NCBI GenBank assembly: GCA_027623425.1
Contig: JAQBTH010000008.1
Span: forward strand, 1 to 41,466
Direction of reading: 5' to 3'
From: a bacterium
Lineage (GTDB): Bacteria > Margulisbacteria > Marinamargulisbacteria > UBA817 > JAQBTH01
Length of the DNA: 41,466 nucleotides
A program made the position numbers and the translations under genes. The first letter of the stretch is position 1, and each line of letters opens with the position of its first letter. Shown in pieces: positions 27,718-37,049 of the stretch. Under the pieces are notes generated by a model. It was not told the origin of the DNA, searched no databases, and was given only the letters and a program-made list of their open reading frames with translations.

Positions 27718-28595
27718 TGGCCAATTTACTTCGAATTACGGACTTATCTACAACCGAATTGGAGCAAATGGTACACTTGGCCGAGTCCATTAAAGCCGAT
27801 TTGAAATCGGGTGGAACAAACACGTCGTTGAGTGGAAAAACGCTAGGCATGATTTTTCAAAAGCCATCCACCCGTACACGACTTTCTTTTGAAGTGGGTA
27901 TGGCCCAGATGGGTGGCCGTGCATTATATATTAGAGATGAAGAAATAGGTTTGGGCGTACGTGAAAGTATTGCTGATGTGGCACGCGTGGTAAGCCGATA
28001 TGTGGATTGCATCATGATTCGCGCCAAAAAGCATAACGATATTGAGGACTTAGCCAAACATGCAACCGTACCTGTGATAAATGGATTGTCAGACCAGGCG
28101 CACCCGTGTCAGGCCCTGGCAGATGTATTAACTATTAGGGAACAGTGCACTTCAAAAGCACCAAAAGTTGTTTTTGTTGGGGATGGTAATAATGTCTTTG
28201 TATCGCTGGCAAACGCCTGTATCATGCTGGGTTATGATGTGGTATTAGCTGCGCCAAAAGGGTATCAAATTGAAGTTCCAGGTGCGGCATTTATTGAGAA
28301 CCCACAAGAAGCCGTTAAAGATGCCGATATTATTTATACTGATGTTTGGACATCCATGGGCCAAGAAGATGAGCGAGACGCCCGATTAGCAGCCTTTCAT
28401 GGCTACCAAGTAAACGAATCATTAATGGCATTAGCAAAACCCACAGCAAAATTTTTACATTGCTTACCGGCACACCGCGGTGAGGAAGTGAGTAATGGTG
28501 TTATGGAGGGGGCTCAATCGGTGGTGTTTGACCAAGCAGAAAATCGCATGCATGCCCAAAAGGCTGTATTAGCACGACTAATAGGAGGCATTTAA
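27717..28595 (+). CDS. argF: Ornithine carbamoyltransferase
   Basis: Joins ornithine and carbamoyl phosphate (made by CarAB) to citrulline. 292 residues. The carbamoyl-phosphate loop is [20 protein letters not shown] and the ornithine-binding [11 protein letters not shown] are intact; HCLP marks ornithine rather than aspartate specificity. One-base overlaps join it to argB and argG. argD, usually found near here, is missing. Confidence 0.97.
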   Translation: MANLLRITDLSTTELEQMVHLAESIKADLKSGGTNTSLSGKTLGMIFQKPSTRTRLSFEVGMAQMGGRALYIRDEEIGLGVRESIADVARVVSRYVDCIMIRAKKHNDIEDLAKHATVPVINGLSDQAHPCQALADVLTIREQCTSKAPKVVFVGDGNNVFVSLANACIMLGYDVVLAAPKGYQIEVPGAAFIENPQEAVKDADIIYTDVWTSMGQEDERDARLAAFHGYQVNESLMALAKPTAKFLHCLPAHRGEEVSNGVMEGAQSVVFDQAENRMHAQKAVLARLIGGI

Positions 28596-29809
28596 TGTCA
28601 GAAGTTAAAAAGGTAGTACTCGCATATTCAGGAGGGCTAGATACCTCTGTTATGATTACATGGTTAAAAGAACATTATAATTGCGAAGTCATCGCATTTA
28701 GCGCCAATATTGGGCAAGATGAAGATTGGGATGCAGTACGCGAAAAAGCGTTAAAAACAGGCGCCAGTAAAGTATTTATTGAAGACCTTCGCGATGAATT
28801 TGTACGTGATTACATTTTTCCAACTATGCGTGCCGGTGCTGTATACGAAGATAGGTATCTATTAGGAACATCGTTTGCCCGTCCGTTAATTGCAAAGCGC
28901 CAAATCGAGATTGCCCAACAAGAAGGCGCCGATGCTGTGGCGCACGGGGCAACGGGTAAAGGAAACGACCAAGTGCGTTTCGAGCTAGGGTACATGGCCT
29001 TAGATCCAACTATTAAAATTATCGCACCCTGGAAGGATGACAAATGGACGATTCGTTCCAGAGAAGATGCCATTAAATACGCAGAGCTACATCAAATTCC
29101 GTTAACCTTTCAACGTGAAAAAACCTATTCAGAAGACGCAAATGCATGGCATATCTCCCATGAAGGCTATGACTTAGAAAACCCTTGGAACGAACCTGGA
29201 AAAGGCATTTGGACATATACAAATAGCCTTGAAGACGCCCCAGACCAGGCAGAGTATGTCACGCTTTCCTTTGAAAAAGGGAACCCTGTTGCGGTTAACG
29301 GTGAATCCTTTGGCCCTGCAGCTATAGTGGCCAAATTAAATGAGATTGGTGGCAAACATGGCATCGGCCAGATCGATATCGTAGAAAACAGATTGGTGGG
29401 CATGAAATCCCGTGGAGTGTATGAGAACCCAGGTGGTGCCATTATTTATGAAGGTCACAGAGCGATAGAATCATTGGTTTTAGACCGCGATACCTACCAT
29501 TACAAGCAACAGTTGGCATTAAAGTATGCCGACTTAGTGTATAACGGACAATGGTTTTGTACCCTTAGGGAAAGCCTAGATGCGTTTGTTGACACAACAC
29601 AGCAATTTGCCACCGGTGAAGTAAGAATTAAATTATATAAGGGTAACGCCTTTACTGTGGGGGTAAAATCGCCTCACAGCCTATATTCCGAGGCATTGGC
29701 CACATTCGAAGAGGACAGCGTATATGATCAAAAAGATGCGAATGGATTTATTCGTCTGTTTGGTTTGCCAATTCGTAGTGAGGGCTTACGTCGCCGAGGT
29801 GCGAAGTAG
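28595..29809 (+). CDS. argG: Argininosuccinate synthase
   Basis: ATP-dependent joining of citrulline and aspartate. 404 residues with the PP-loop AYSGGLDTS at the N-terminus, [22 protein letters not shown] and the [10 protein letters not shown] segment. Normal length. A ribosome site AGGAGG sits in the end of argF about 7 bases before the ATG. The stop overlaps the argH GTG by 1 base. Confidence 0.97.
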   Translation: MSEVKKVVLAYSGGLDTSVMITWLKEHYNCEVIAFSANIGQDEDWDAVREKALKTGASKVFIEDLRDEFVRDYIFPTMRAGAVYEDRYLLGTSFARPLIAKRQIEIAQQEGADAVAHGATGKGNDQVRFELGYMALDPTIKIIAPWKDDKWTIRSREDAIKYAELHQIPLTFQREKTYSEDANAWHISHEGYDLENPWNEPGKGIWTYTNSLEDAPDQAEYVTLSFEKGNPVAVNGESFGPAAIVAKLNEIGGKHGIGQIDIVENRLVGMKSRGVYENPGGAIIYEGHRAIESLVLDRDTYHYKQQLALKYADLVYNGQWFCTLRESLDAFVDTTQQFATGEVRIKLYKGNAFTVGVKSPHSLYSEALATFEEDSVYDQKDANGFIRLFGLPIRSEGLRRRGAK

Positions 29810-31194
29810 TGGGTAAACTATGGGGCGGTCGCTTTAAAAAGGGATTAGACGAATCAGCTGTTGCGCTTAGCTATTCCATCGAATCAGACAAACGCTTATA
29901 TAAACAAGACATCGCAGTAAACCGGGCCCACACCAAAGCCTTAGCCAAGGCAGGCATTTTGACCAAAGAAGAAGGCAAAACCTTAGTCGCCTGCTTAGAC
30001 GATTTGGAAGCCCGATTTGCCACAGATATTTTACCTTTTCCACAACCCGACGAAGACATTCACAGTTGCATCGAGCGATTGGTGATTGAAAAAGTGGGGG
30101 ACTTAGGAAAGAAAATGCATACCGGCAAGTCCCGCAACGACCAAGTAATCACAGACACCCGTCTGTTACTGAGTGACGAAATTGCGCGCGCCATAAGTTT
30201 ATTAGACGACCTGCAGTTCTCCCTATGGGAACTCGCATCGGCCAACCAAAAGGTCATCATGCCAGGCTTTACCCACTTGCAAGTGGCCCAACCGGTTCTG
30301 TTTGCTCACCACATGTTGGCCTATGTTGAAAAATTCGGCCGAGATCGCGCGCGCTTACACGATTGTTTAGAACGCATGGACGAATGCCCACTGGGTTCCG
30401 CCGCATTGGCAGGAACCAACTACCCGCTCGATCGTGAGCTTTTAGCCAAAGAACTCGGCTTTTCACGGGTTACTCAAAACAGCATGGACGGCGTGTCAAA
30501 CCGTGATTTTATTTTAGAGTATTATGCGGCAGTGAGTATTATGATGTTGCACCTAAGCCAGATGAGTGAAGAGCTAATTATATGGAGCTCGCCTATTTTA
30601 GGGTGGGTAACCATTGGCGACGATTTCACGACCGGTAGCTCGATTATGCCACAAAAAAAGAATCCCGACGTGGCCGAACTGGTCCGCGGAAAAACCGGTG
30701 GCGTGTTGGCCGCGTTCGTGGGCTTGCACGAGACAGTAAAGGGCCTTGCGCTCACGTACAACCGTGATTTGCAGGAAGACAAGAGTCAATTGTTTAACGT
30801 GGTAGACACCGTGCGACTCAGCCTCGATTGTTACGCTAAAATGATGCCAGGCATTACGATCCATGAGGCGCCAATTCGCAAGGCCCTCGAAACCGGATTT
30901 GTACTGGCGACCGAAGTAGCGGATTACCTCGTTTTAAAAGGTGTTCCGTTCCGTGATGCGCACGAAATCACGGGGCAACTTGTGATGCTTGCCGAGGAAC
31001 AGAGCTGTGGTCTAGAACAATTATCAGTAAAGGACATGCAGCAAGTAAGCGATAAAATTGGCGAGGATATTGCCGATGTGTTAACGTTGCAGGCAGCCAT
31101 AGACCGTAAGTCTGTGGTAGGCGGAACGGCCACAAAACAGGTGAAATTCCAGCTGAAACGATTAAAGGAGCACTACAAATGGAACAAACGTTAG
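29809..31194 (+). CDS. argH: Argininosuccinate lyase
   Basis: Splits argininosuccinate into arginine and fumarate, the final step. 461 residues. The fumarase/aspartase signature is GSSIMPQKKNPD, with KLWGGRF at the start, TGKSRNDQV and PGFTHLQ. The start is GTG 29809, overlapping the argG stop, and is fixed by the family start GKLWGGRF. Base composition looks slightly more GC-rich than the preceding arg genes. The end overlaps ndk by 16 bases. Confidence 0.97.
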   Translation: MGKLWGGRFKKGLDESAVALSYSIESDKRLYKQDIAVNRAHTKALAKAGILTKEEGKTLVACLDDLEARFATDILPFPQPDEDIHSCIERLVIEKVGDLGKKMHTGKSRNDQVITDTRLLLSDEIARAISLLDDLQFSLWELASANQKVIMPGFTHLQVAQPVLFAHHMLAYVEKFGRDRARLHDCLERMDECPLGSAALAGTNYPLDRELLAKELGFSRVTQNSMDGVSNRDFILEYYAAVSIMMLHLSQMSEELIIWSSPILGWVTIGDDFTTGSSIMPQKKNPDVAELVRGKTGGVLAAFVGLHETVKGLALTYNRDLQEDKSQLFNVVDTVRLSLDCYAKMMPGITIHEAPIRKALETGFVLATEVADYLVLKGVPFRDAHEITGQLVMLAEEQSCGLEQLSVKDMQQVSDKIGEDIADVLTLQAAIDRKSVVGGTATKQVKFQLKRLKEHYKWNKR

Positions 31195-31577
31195 TATTTA
31201 TTAAGCCCGATGGGGTTGAACGAGGATGGGTTGGCGAGGTCATTCGTCGTTTTGAAAATAAAGGGCTGAAACTCATAAAACTACAAATGCTGACCATGTC
31301 TGGTGACTTGGCGGATAAACATTATGCAGAACACGTGGAAAGACCATTTTACCCTGGCCTTAAAGCATTTGTAACAGGCGGCCCGATTGTGGCAATGGTG
31401 ATTGAAGGCGAGCGCGCGGTGTCTATCGTTCGTAAAATGGTAGGTGTGACTGATTCCGCCGAAGCCGAAGCCGGCACCATTCGCGGCGATCTTTCTACCT
31501 CTAAAGGTGAAAATATTATTCATGCGTCTGACTCTGTTGAATCAGCACAGCGTGAAATCGCCAATTTTAGCTTGTAG
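31179..31577 (+). CDS. ndk: Nucleoside diphosphate kinase
   Basis: Transfers phosphate between nucleoside di- and triphosphates through a phosphohistidine. 132 residues, shorter than the typical 140 or so. The active histidine is H115 in NIIHASDS, with TLVFIKPDGVERG at the start, GTIRGDL and the ATP-site SAEAEAGT. AAGGAG lies 9 bases before ATG 31179 inside argH. Last gene of the long run. The following gap holds a degenerate palindromic repeat and no clear terminator. Confidence 0.96.
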   Translation: MEQTLVFIKPDGVERGWVGEVIRRFENKGLKLIKLQMLTMSGDLADKHYAEHVERPFYPGLKAFVTGGPIVAMVIEGERAVSIVRKMVGVTDSAEAEAGTIRGDLSTSKGENIIHASDSVESAQREIANFSL

Positions 31578-31642
31578 TTGACGATTAGGTGACCGGGTCC
31601 AGCGTTACCCAGACGGCTTAAAACGTTGGTTCCCCATGGCAC

Positions 31643-31668
31643 GGATCCCAAACAAGTTGGGGATGACA
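31643..31668 (-). repeat. Degenerate palindromic repeat unit after ndk
   Basis: On the minus strand this reads TGTCATCCCCAACTTGTTTG followed by GGATCC. It is a unit of the same type as the cluster at 2132-2226 (TCATTCCCGACC...GGGAATCC), with a stem CCCAA/TTGGG-like core. It sits in the 140-base gap between convergent ndk and yajQ. Confidence 0.5.
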
Positions 31669-31717
31669 CTTTGAGTACGCTTTAATGTCTGTTTAACGCC
31701 AAAAATACTGCTAATTC

Positions 31718-32212
31718 TTACCGATAATTGCCGAACTGCATATGAATGCCATAATCCTTCTCACGCAAATAGGTCATAACGGCTTGAAGATCATCTTTCT
31801 TTTTGCCAGTAATGCGGATGGAATCCCCTTGAATTGAGGCCTGAACCTTGAATTTCTCAGACTTTATATCTTTCACAATTTCTTTCGCATTCTCTTGGGG
31901 AATGCCTGCTTGTAGCTTTGCCTTTTGTTTTTTAGTACTGCCTAACGCATCTTCCATCTTTTCGAAGCTTAATACCTTTGGCATTATTTTGCGGGCTAAT
32001 AATTTCTGTTTGAAAATATCTTTCACAGCAGTCAGTTGATACTCTTCATTGCTAGTAAAGTTAATTTCATTAGCATCCTGATTAAAATCAATTTTGCTAT
32101 TAGAGTCTTTCAAGTCAAAACGATGTGTAACTTCTTTTTCCGCCTGCATTACTGCGTTTAGTACTTCAGGCGCATCTATTTTGCACATGATATCAAATGA
32201 ACTGTCAGCCAT
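31718..32212 (-). CDS. yajQ: YajQ family nucleotide-binding protein (DUF520)
   Basis: 164 residues, full family length, with the N-terminal SSFDIMCKID, the FDLKDSNSKI segment and the C-terminal DDLQAVMTYLREKDYGI. YajQ proteins have two small ferredoxin-like halves; a Xanthomonas relative binds cyclic di-GMP, but the role in most bacteria is open. AGGAGA precedes ATG 32212. The gene starts 11 bases after the symporter gene, so the two form one transcription unit. Confidence 0.95.
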   Translation of the reverse strand: MADSSFDIMCKIDAPEVLNAVMQAEKEVTHRFDLKDSNSKIDFNQDANEINFTSNEEYQLTAVKDIFKQKLLARKIMPKVLSFEKMEDALGSTKKQKAKLQAGIPQENAKEIVKDIKSEKFKVQASIQGDSIRITGKKKDDLQAVMTYLREKDYGIHMQFGNYR

Positions 32213-32223
32213 ACGTGTTTCTC

Positions 32224-34125
32224 CTATTTGTAGGTTTTGTATTTTCCGTGAGCCAAGTTATAGAAATAATGCTTGGCTTCCGTTTTTACCTTCTTAGATA
32301 GTAGCAAAATTCCGATTGAATTTGGAATAACCATTAGACCAATCATTAAATCAGTGAAATTAACCACAAAGTCTAAACTGTTTACGGCGCCTAGTACCAC
32401 GGTTACAACAAACACCCAGCGGTAAATATTAACAACCTTGCCACCAAATAAGAATTTAGCCGCCGTTTCTCCATAATAACTCCAGGTAATCATAGTCGAA
32501 AATGCAAAGAGTAATACAGACAACGCCACAAATATGGTGCCAAATCCACTAAAGAAATGGTCAAACGCAGCCACAGTTAGTGTAATGCCATTTCGTGGTG
32601 ACCCGCCCTCCATTTGGTCTATCATCCACGGGCCACTACCTTGAGCCGCAAAGAACACGAGGTTTAAAGATGTAGTGCCATTTTCGTTGATATGAGACGT
32701 GATCCCCTCATCAAATTGAATCACATGAGCCCCCCATGTGTGCGGTTTAACACCAGATGTTAGAGTCGCCATTTTTACTTGTTCGGTACCAATGTGGTTT
32801 AATGCCGAATCATTTTTATTGCCCAAGTTCAGTTTTGCCAGCTCTGTGTCACCGTCTCTTACCGAAACCCAATACTCCCCATCACCGCGGTGACTTGAGA
32901 ATCGAACCCCAGACCCAATTAATGCCACCACACCGTCTTGTTTGGTCGCAACAGACACATTGCGAATTTCAAGTCGTCCTAAACCAGAACCTGTAAATAT
33001 GGCAGCCGGTTGATCGGAAATAAATCGACGCAGTTTTGATGTGTTGGCAGGCTTCTCAGTGCTAACCGACCACCCTGCGCTACGGACCACTGCCGTTGGG
33101 GAATTAAATGAAACAGCTGTTCCTGGCTCTGCTTTATAACTTTGCGCGCCAAACAAGCCACTCATAATAATGATGGATGCGGTTGCCGTACACACTAGAA
33201 TCGTATCAATAAATGGCCCTAAAGACGCCACGATACCTTCACGAACGGGGTAATCCGTTTTAACAGCAGCATGCGCAATGGCAGCAGAACCAAGCCCGGC
33301 TTCATTAGAAAAAACAGCGCGACGCACACCCATAATAATTACAGTTCCAAGAGAACCTCCTGCCGCCGCGGCCCCAGTAAAGGCATCGCTCATAATAATA
33401 GAGAGTACTTCTGGTAATTTTTCGATATTTAGAAAACAAATAAGCAAGGCACCAAATACATAGATGGCACACATGGTAGGCACTATTTTTGAGGCCACTT
33501 CACCGATGCGTTTTATGCCGCCGATGATAACAATGCCAAGACATGCCGCTAAAAGTAGCCCTGAGGTGAGTAATGGCACATTATAATATTCTAGTAAGGC
33601 GCCAGCTGCTTGGTTAGATTGAAACATAGCACCTGCACCGAATGCACCAATTGCTGCGCAAACCGCAAAGAAAGCTGCCATAGGTTTAAATTTAGATCCC
33701 AATCCTTTGGTGATGTAATACATTGGACCACCACGAACTTCACCAGTCTTTTCATCTTCGTCACGATAAAATGTGCCTAAGGTACATTCCGCAAATTTAG
33801 TCGCCATTCCCAAGAATCCAACAATCCACATCCAAAATACAGCACCAGGCCCACCCAACGAAATTGCAATAGCCACACCCGCAATATTACCTAACCCAAC
33901 TGTGGCCGATAATGCCGCTGATAGTGCCTGAAAATGGGTGATGTGACCTTTTTCATTTGGATTGTCATATTTGCCGCTTATTAGGGAGAGTGCGTGCTTG
34001 AAGCTGCGAATTTGTATAAATGGCAATCGAAAGAATGTAAAAAATAATCCTGTAAATAAACATAGTCCCACAACGGGATAATTCCATGTAATACCAACAA
34101 ATTTTGCTATAAATGCTTCAATCAT
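32224..34125 (-). CDS. AGCS-family alanine/sodium symporter with a large extra domain
   Basis: Sodium-coupled amino-acid uptake, in the inner membrane. 633 residues, against about 450-550 usual. The N-terminal part (1-330) and the end (515-633) are normal AGCS sequence: VGLGNIAGVAIAI, FWMWIVGFLGMATKFAE, GPMYYI, FSNEAGLGSAAIAHA, and later FAFSTMITWSYYGE. Between about 331 and 510, where relatives have a short loop, there is a soluble stretch of about 180 residues, rich in beta-forming segments (RLEIRNVSV, GEYWVSVRDGD, LNLVFFAAQGSGPWM). It is probably on the outer face. AAGGAG lies 10 bases before ATG 34125. yajQ follows. Confidence 0.92.
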   Translation of the reverse strand: MIEAFIAKFVGITWNYPVVGLCLFTGLFFTFFRLPFIQIRSFKHALSLISGKYDNPNEKGHITHFQALSAALSATVGLGNIAGVAIAISLGGPGAVFWMWIVGFLGMATKFAECTLGTFYRDEDEKTGEVRGGPMYYITKGLGSKFKPMAAFFAVCAAIGAFGAGAMFQSNQAAGALLEYYNVPLLTSGLLLAACLGIVIIGGIKRIGEVASKIVPTMCAIYVFGALLICFLNIEKLPEVLSIIMSDAFTGAAAAGGSLGTVIIMGVRRAVFSNEAGLGSAAIAHAAVKTDYPVREGIVASLGPFIDTILVCTATASIIIMSGLFGAQSYKAEPGTAVSFNSPTAVVRSAGWSVSTEKPANTSKLRRFISDQPAAIFTGSGLGRLEIRNVSVATKQDGVVALIGSGVRFSSHRGDGEYWVSVRDGDTELAKLNLGNKNDSALNHIGTEQVKMATLTSGVKPHTWGAHVIQFDEGITSHINENGTTSLNLVFFAAQGSGPWMIDQMEGGSPRNGITLTVAAFDHFFSGFGTIFVALSVLLFAFSTMITWSYYGETAAKFLFGGKVVNIYRWVFVVTVVLGAVNSLDFVVNFTDLMIGLMVIPNSIGILLLSKKVKTEAKHYFYNLAHGKYKTYK

Positions 34126-34165
34126 GCGTTTTTACTCCTTTTTGTCGCCTAGAAAGACGGTTTTG

Positions 34166-34194
34166 TATAAATATTTTGAATTGGATAATGTCAA
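34166..34194 (-). promoter_or_regulatory. Promoter candidate of the symporter-yajQ unit
   Basis: On the minus strand a perfect TTGACA (34194-34189), then TTTATA at 17 bases (34171-34166) or TATACA at 19 bases. A second TATAAT lies farther upstream on the same strand near 34210-34215. The gap 34126-34325 is AT-rich; for the divergent plus-strand gene I see a -10-like TATAAG (34299-34304) but no -35. Confidence 0.4.
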
Positions 34195-34325
34195 TATGCT
34201 AACACATGCATTATAACCCGTAAAATTGGCATTTCATAAGTTAAGCCAAACTTTCTGCAATTTAAAAGCAAATTCTACCGATAATAATAGGGGATAACTA
34301 TAAGTTCGTTTTGAGGAGAAAAAAT

Positions 34326-34919
34326 ATGGCGCAACCATTAGGTGGATTATCCGCATCACCGCCACCAGGATACAATTCTGGCGGGCAAACTACCCCTGTT
34401 CGTGTTAACAGCTTAAGTGGCCCACCGTCTTACCATACTGGTAGTAATGATCTCGCACAACTCACAGCCGATTTAGACGCCATGGGCGGGCGATCAGCAG
34501 CAACCACAGATCGAGGAACTCCCCCAACAATTTCCAAGCGGGAGGCGGAAGCACTTTGGGAAAAAACCATACAATTATTTAGACCGATTTTAGCGAATAA
34601 TAGCAGTGGATTAAGAAGCTATTTAAGTAAACTTGGATTTTCTGATGTGACAGTTCTTGATACTGCGGACCGACTTTTTCAATCGATCGTTAACCACCAA
34701 AGGCCCTTAAATGGCGGGTTACAAATGCCCCAAGCGATGCCAGAGGAGTTTCCTGCATTTGCAAATGCAGCGCAGAATAGTGGCGTGTTTGGAGATGACC
34801 TAAACGCGACGTTGATTGCGGCTAATCTTAAGCAAGCACAGTTTCAACAACAAAGTGACCAATGCCCACCCGTTCAAACTGCACCGCCCCCAAGGGTAGT
34901 AGATCCCTTAGCAAGCTAA
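34326..34919 (+). CDS. Pro/Gln-rich protein of unknown function
   Basis: 197 residues from ATG 34326, which has GAGGAG 8-9 bases before it; the in-frame TTG at 34311 overlaps that site and is unlikely. The N-terminal third is low-complexity (Gly, Ser, Pro; SASPPPGYNSGGQ). A helical region spans about 68-115 (SKREAEALWEKTIQLFRPIL, then LRSYLSKLGFSDVTVLDTADR). Another helix lies near 165-180, and a Pro-rich end closes the protein. There is no signal peptide or membrane segment and no family I recognise. The stop TAA abuts the TTA of the next gene's stop (palindrome TAATTA). Confidence 0.75.
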   Translation: MAQPLGGLSASPPPGYNSGGQTTPVRVNSLSGPPSYHTGSNDLAQLTADLDAMGGRSAATTDRGTPPTISKREAEALWEKTIQLFRPILANNSSGLRSYLSKLGFSDVTVLDTADRLFQSIVNHQRPLNGGLQMPQAMPEEFPAFANAAQNSGVFGDDLNATLIAANLKQAQFQQQSDQCPPVQTAPPPRVVDPLAS

Positions 34920-35186
34920 TTATTTGAAAAAGGTAGCAACGACCTTTTTGCGAAGGCGTCTATTTGCCATCCAAAGCACAATCACCAGCGTAAATTCGCC
35001 CACTAAAACAACTTCCCAAACATTTCCACCTAGAAAATAATCCGCACCCCAATAGAGTAATGCGCCTGATATCAGTACGGCGGATAGATCCACAATCATA
35101 AGAAATAAGAGCGACGCAAACTCAACCAATTTTGATAGTCGAATTGATAAACGCGCCACGGCAACTGTCAGGTCTGAATTATCCAT
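34920..35186 (-). CDS. Small two-helix membrane protein
   Basis: 88 residues: a short amphipathic start, two hydrophobic segments (about 24-47, FASLLFLMIVDLSAVLISGA; about 55-73, VWEVVLVGEFTLVIVLWM) and a basic end NRRLRKKVVATFFK. It begins 9 bases after the dsbD stop, with no clear ribosome site, so it is likely translated by coupling. No family recognised; possibly an accessory of DsbD, by position only. Confidence 0.65.
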   Translation of the reverse strand: MDNSDLTVAVARLSIRLSKLVEFASLLFLMIVDLSAVLISGALLYWGADYFLGGNVWEVVLVGEFTLVIVLWMANRRLRKKVVATFFK

Positions 35187-35195
35187 AGGTTAATC

Positions 35196-36986
35196 TTACG
35201 GTTTTGCCTGAGCGGATGTCAAAACAAATATATCGTCAGGCGAAATGAGTGTGGGCAAAATAACCGGTGCGCCAGAACCAGAATAGAACACATACAACGG
35301 AACAGTGGCGCGATCAAAACGTGATAGGGCGCGGGCAATGGTGGCGTTGCGATTGGTCCAGTCGGCACGAATTAACGTGATGTTGGCCGCGCTAAATGCC
35401 GCGCGAACATCCGATCTGTTCAAGGTTCTGCGTTTGTTATATTGGCAGGTCACACACCACGCGGCAGTAAAATCTATAAAATAGGGAGTGCCGCTCAGTT
35501 CTAACTCATGCACCAATTCAGGCGAATAGTCTTGCCACTGTGTTTGTGCCCCTGGCCATAATCCACCGTGATACACCAGGTGCGGAACCAGTAGAAAACC
35601 CGCCACAATCACAGTTATTACCGCAAGTTTAGTGGCAGACAAAGATAGCGGCAACAGTGGCGATCGTCTCTGAAATGAACCCAAACGAACCAGGTATATC
35701 CCAAGTAGCCCTAACCCAACAGTGGCCATAACAAAGTTTTCAAATGGCACTTGTTTGCCTAACACCCATAGCAACCAAAACGCACTTAGCAATAACGGTA
35801 TCCCCAGTACTAATTTTGCCTGTACCATCCAAGTGCCCGGTTTAGGTATTAATCGACTAAAAAAGGGCACTACGCTTATGAGCGTAAGGGGAAAGGCGAG
35901 GCCAACACCAAGTGCTATAAATATTAATACGCCAATAGCAATGGATTGCGTCAGTGCAATGCCCACAGCTGCCCCCATAAATGGTGCGGTGCACGGTGTG
36001 GCAACGATTGTTGTGAATACACCCGACCAAAAGGACCCACTGCCAAAGCCACCAAATCGCGAAGACACACGCGCTATAAATTGAGGAAGTACCACTTCAA
36101 ATGCGCCAAATAAATTAAGGGCAAAACCAAAGAAAAGAGCCATTAGCACACTTACCAAAATCGGAGACTGCAGCTGGAATCCCCAACCCAGTTGCGTGCC
36201 GCCCGCTTTTAACGCACTAAGTACACCAAAGAGCGCCAATAAACTACTGATCACCCCGGCATTAAATAGGGCAGCATCACTCATTCGCCGGTGTGCAGGC
36301 TGTTGCACAATATGCAACACTTTAATAGAAAGAACGGGAAGTACGCAGGGCATAATATTAAGCAATAAACCGCCTAGAAATGCCAAAAGCACACTCCATA
36401 TCACCAATTGAGAAGGCCCGCTCATGTCCCAGTTCTTTACTGCGTGTTCATACTCAGGGTTTACTGAAATTAAGGCCGCATTTTGCGCCACTGGTAAGTC
36501 GATTACAAATGTCTCTTCTTTAATTAAGCAGGCGTCTTTACACACCAAATACGTAAGTGTGCCATTTAGTATAAATCGCTCGCCCATATAGGATGAGGGC
36601 ACTGCAACAGTCGCTAAAAAAGTAACAGAATTGTGGTAGCCGTAACTGGTTTGCCCTGCGAAAGGAATACGTTCCGGTTCTGGAAAACGTAAAGGGGGTA
36701 TGGGTATCATGTCAGACTCATTCCAATTCAACTCAGGGGCTTTTCCAGTTGGTCCTGGATATTGCCAGTAGGTATGCCATTTTGGTGCTAAATCGATGGT
36801 AATCGCTAATTCTAGTACGTTTCCAGGAATGACCGCGTCAGTTTGAGCCACCACATTTAACGTGCTAATTCCAGCTTGAGACGCACTTAGTAACGATTGC
36901 GTGTGCGCTGAAACGGGTAACATCAGTGTTACAAGTATGCCAAACCATATGGTTTTACCGATAAGACTCTTAAATGGGGTATCCAT
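35196..36986 (-). CDS. dsbD: Thiol:disulfide interchange protein, DsbD/ScsB type
   Basis: Carries electrons from cytoplasmic thioredoxin to periplasmic thiol proteins. 596 residues: a signal-like start (1-30), an N-terminal periplasmic domain with WHTYWQYPGPTG and its cysteine pair C149/C153, a CcdA-like membrane domain with C214 (IMPCVLP) and C332 (ATPCTAP), and a C-terminal thioredoxin domain with WCVTC (C511, C514). All three redox pairs are present. The N-terminal domain type resembles ScsB. There is no Shine-Dalgarno; a TATAAT ends 6 bases before ATG 36986, so the mRNA may be leaderless. The small membrane gene follows. Confidence 0.93.
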   Translation of the reverse strand: MDTPFKSLIGKTIWFGILVTLMLPVSAHTQSLLSASQAGISTLNVVAQTDAVIPGNVLELAITIDLAPKWHTYWQYPGPTGKAPELNWNESDMIPIPPLRFPEPERIPFAGQTSYGYHNSVTFLATVAVPSSYMGERFILNGTLTYLVCKDACLIKEETFVIDLPVAQNAALISVNPEYEHAVKNWDMSGPSQLVIWSVLLAFLGGLLLNIMPCVLPVLSIKVLHIVQQPAHRRMSDAALFNAGVISSLLALFGVLSALKAGGTQLGWGFQLQSPILVSVLMALFFGFALNLFGAFEVVLPQFIARVSSRFGGFGSGSFWSGVFTTIVATPCTAPFMGAAVGIALTQSIAIGVLIFIALGVGLAFPLTLISVVPFFSRLIPKPGTWMVQAKLVLGIPLLLSAFWLLWVLGKQVPFENFVMATVGLGLLGIYLVRLGSFQRRSPLLPLSLSATKLAVITVIVAGFLLVPHLVYHGGLWPGAQTQWQDYSPELVHELELSGTPYFIDFTAAWCVTCQYNKRRTLNRSDVRAAFSAANITLIRADWTNRNATIARALSRFDRATVPLYVFYSGSGAPVILPTLISPDDIFVLTSAQAKP

Positions 36987-36992
36987 GTATGC

Positions 36993-36998
36993 ATTATA
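36993..36998 (-). promoter_or_regulatory. -10 element of dsbD
   Basis: TATAAT on the minus strand, ending 6 bases before the dsbD ATG. No good -35 is seen. It lies 12 bases from the divergent efp -10. Confidence 0.4.
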
Positions 36999-37010
36999 CT
37001 GGAATTAACC

Positions 37011-37016
37011 TATAAT
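37011..37016 (+). promoter_or_regulatory. -10 element of the efp operon
   Basis: TATAAT on the plus strand, 33 bases before the efp ATG, with the leader containing GAGGTG as ribosome site. No clear -35. A TATACT at 36995-37000 is an alternative. The core overlaps the dsbD promoter region on the other strand. Confidence 0.4.
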
Positions 37017-37049
37017 GGTTACATTAAAACGATTTCAAAGAGGTGTAAA

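Noticed and set aside
31591-31615. Terminator after ndk
   Set aside because: GGGT...ACCC can pair, but only four pairs form and no T-run follows.
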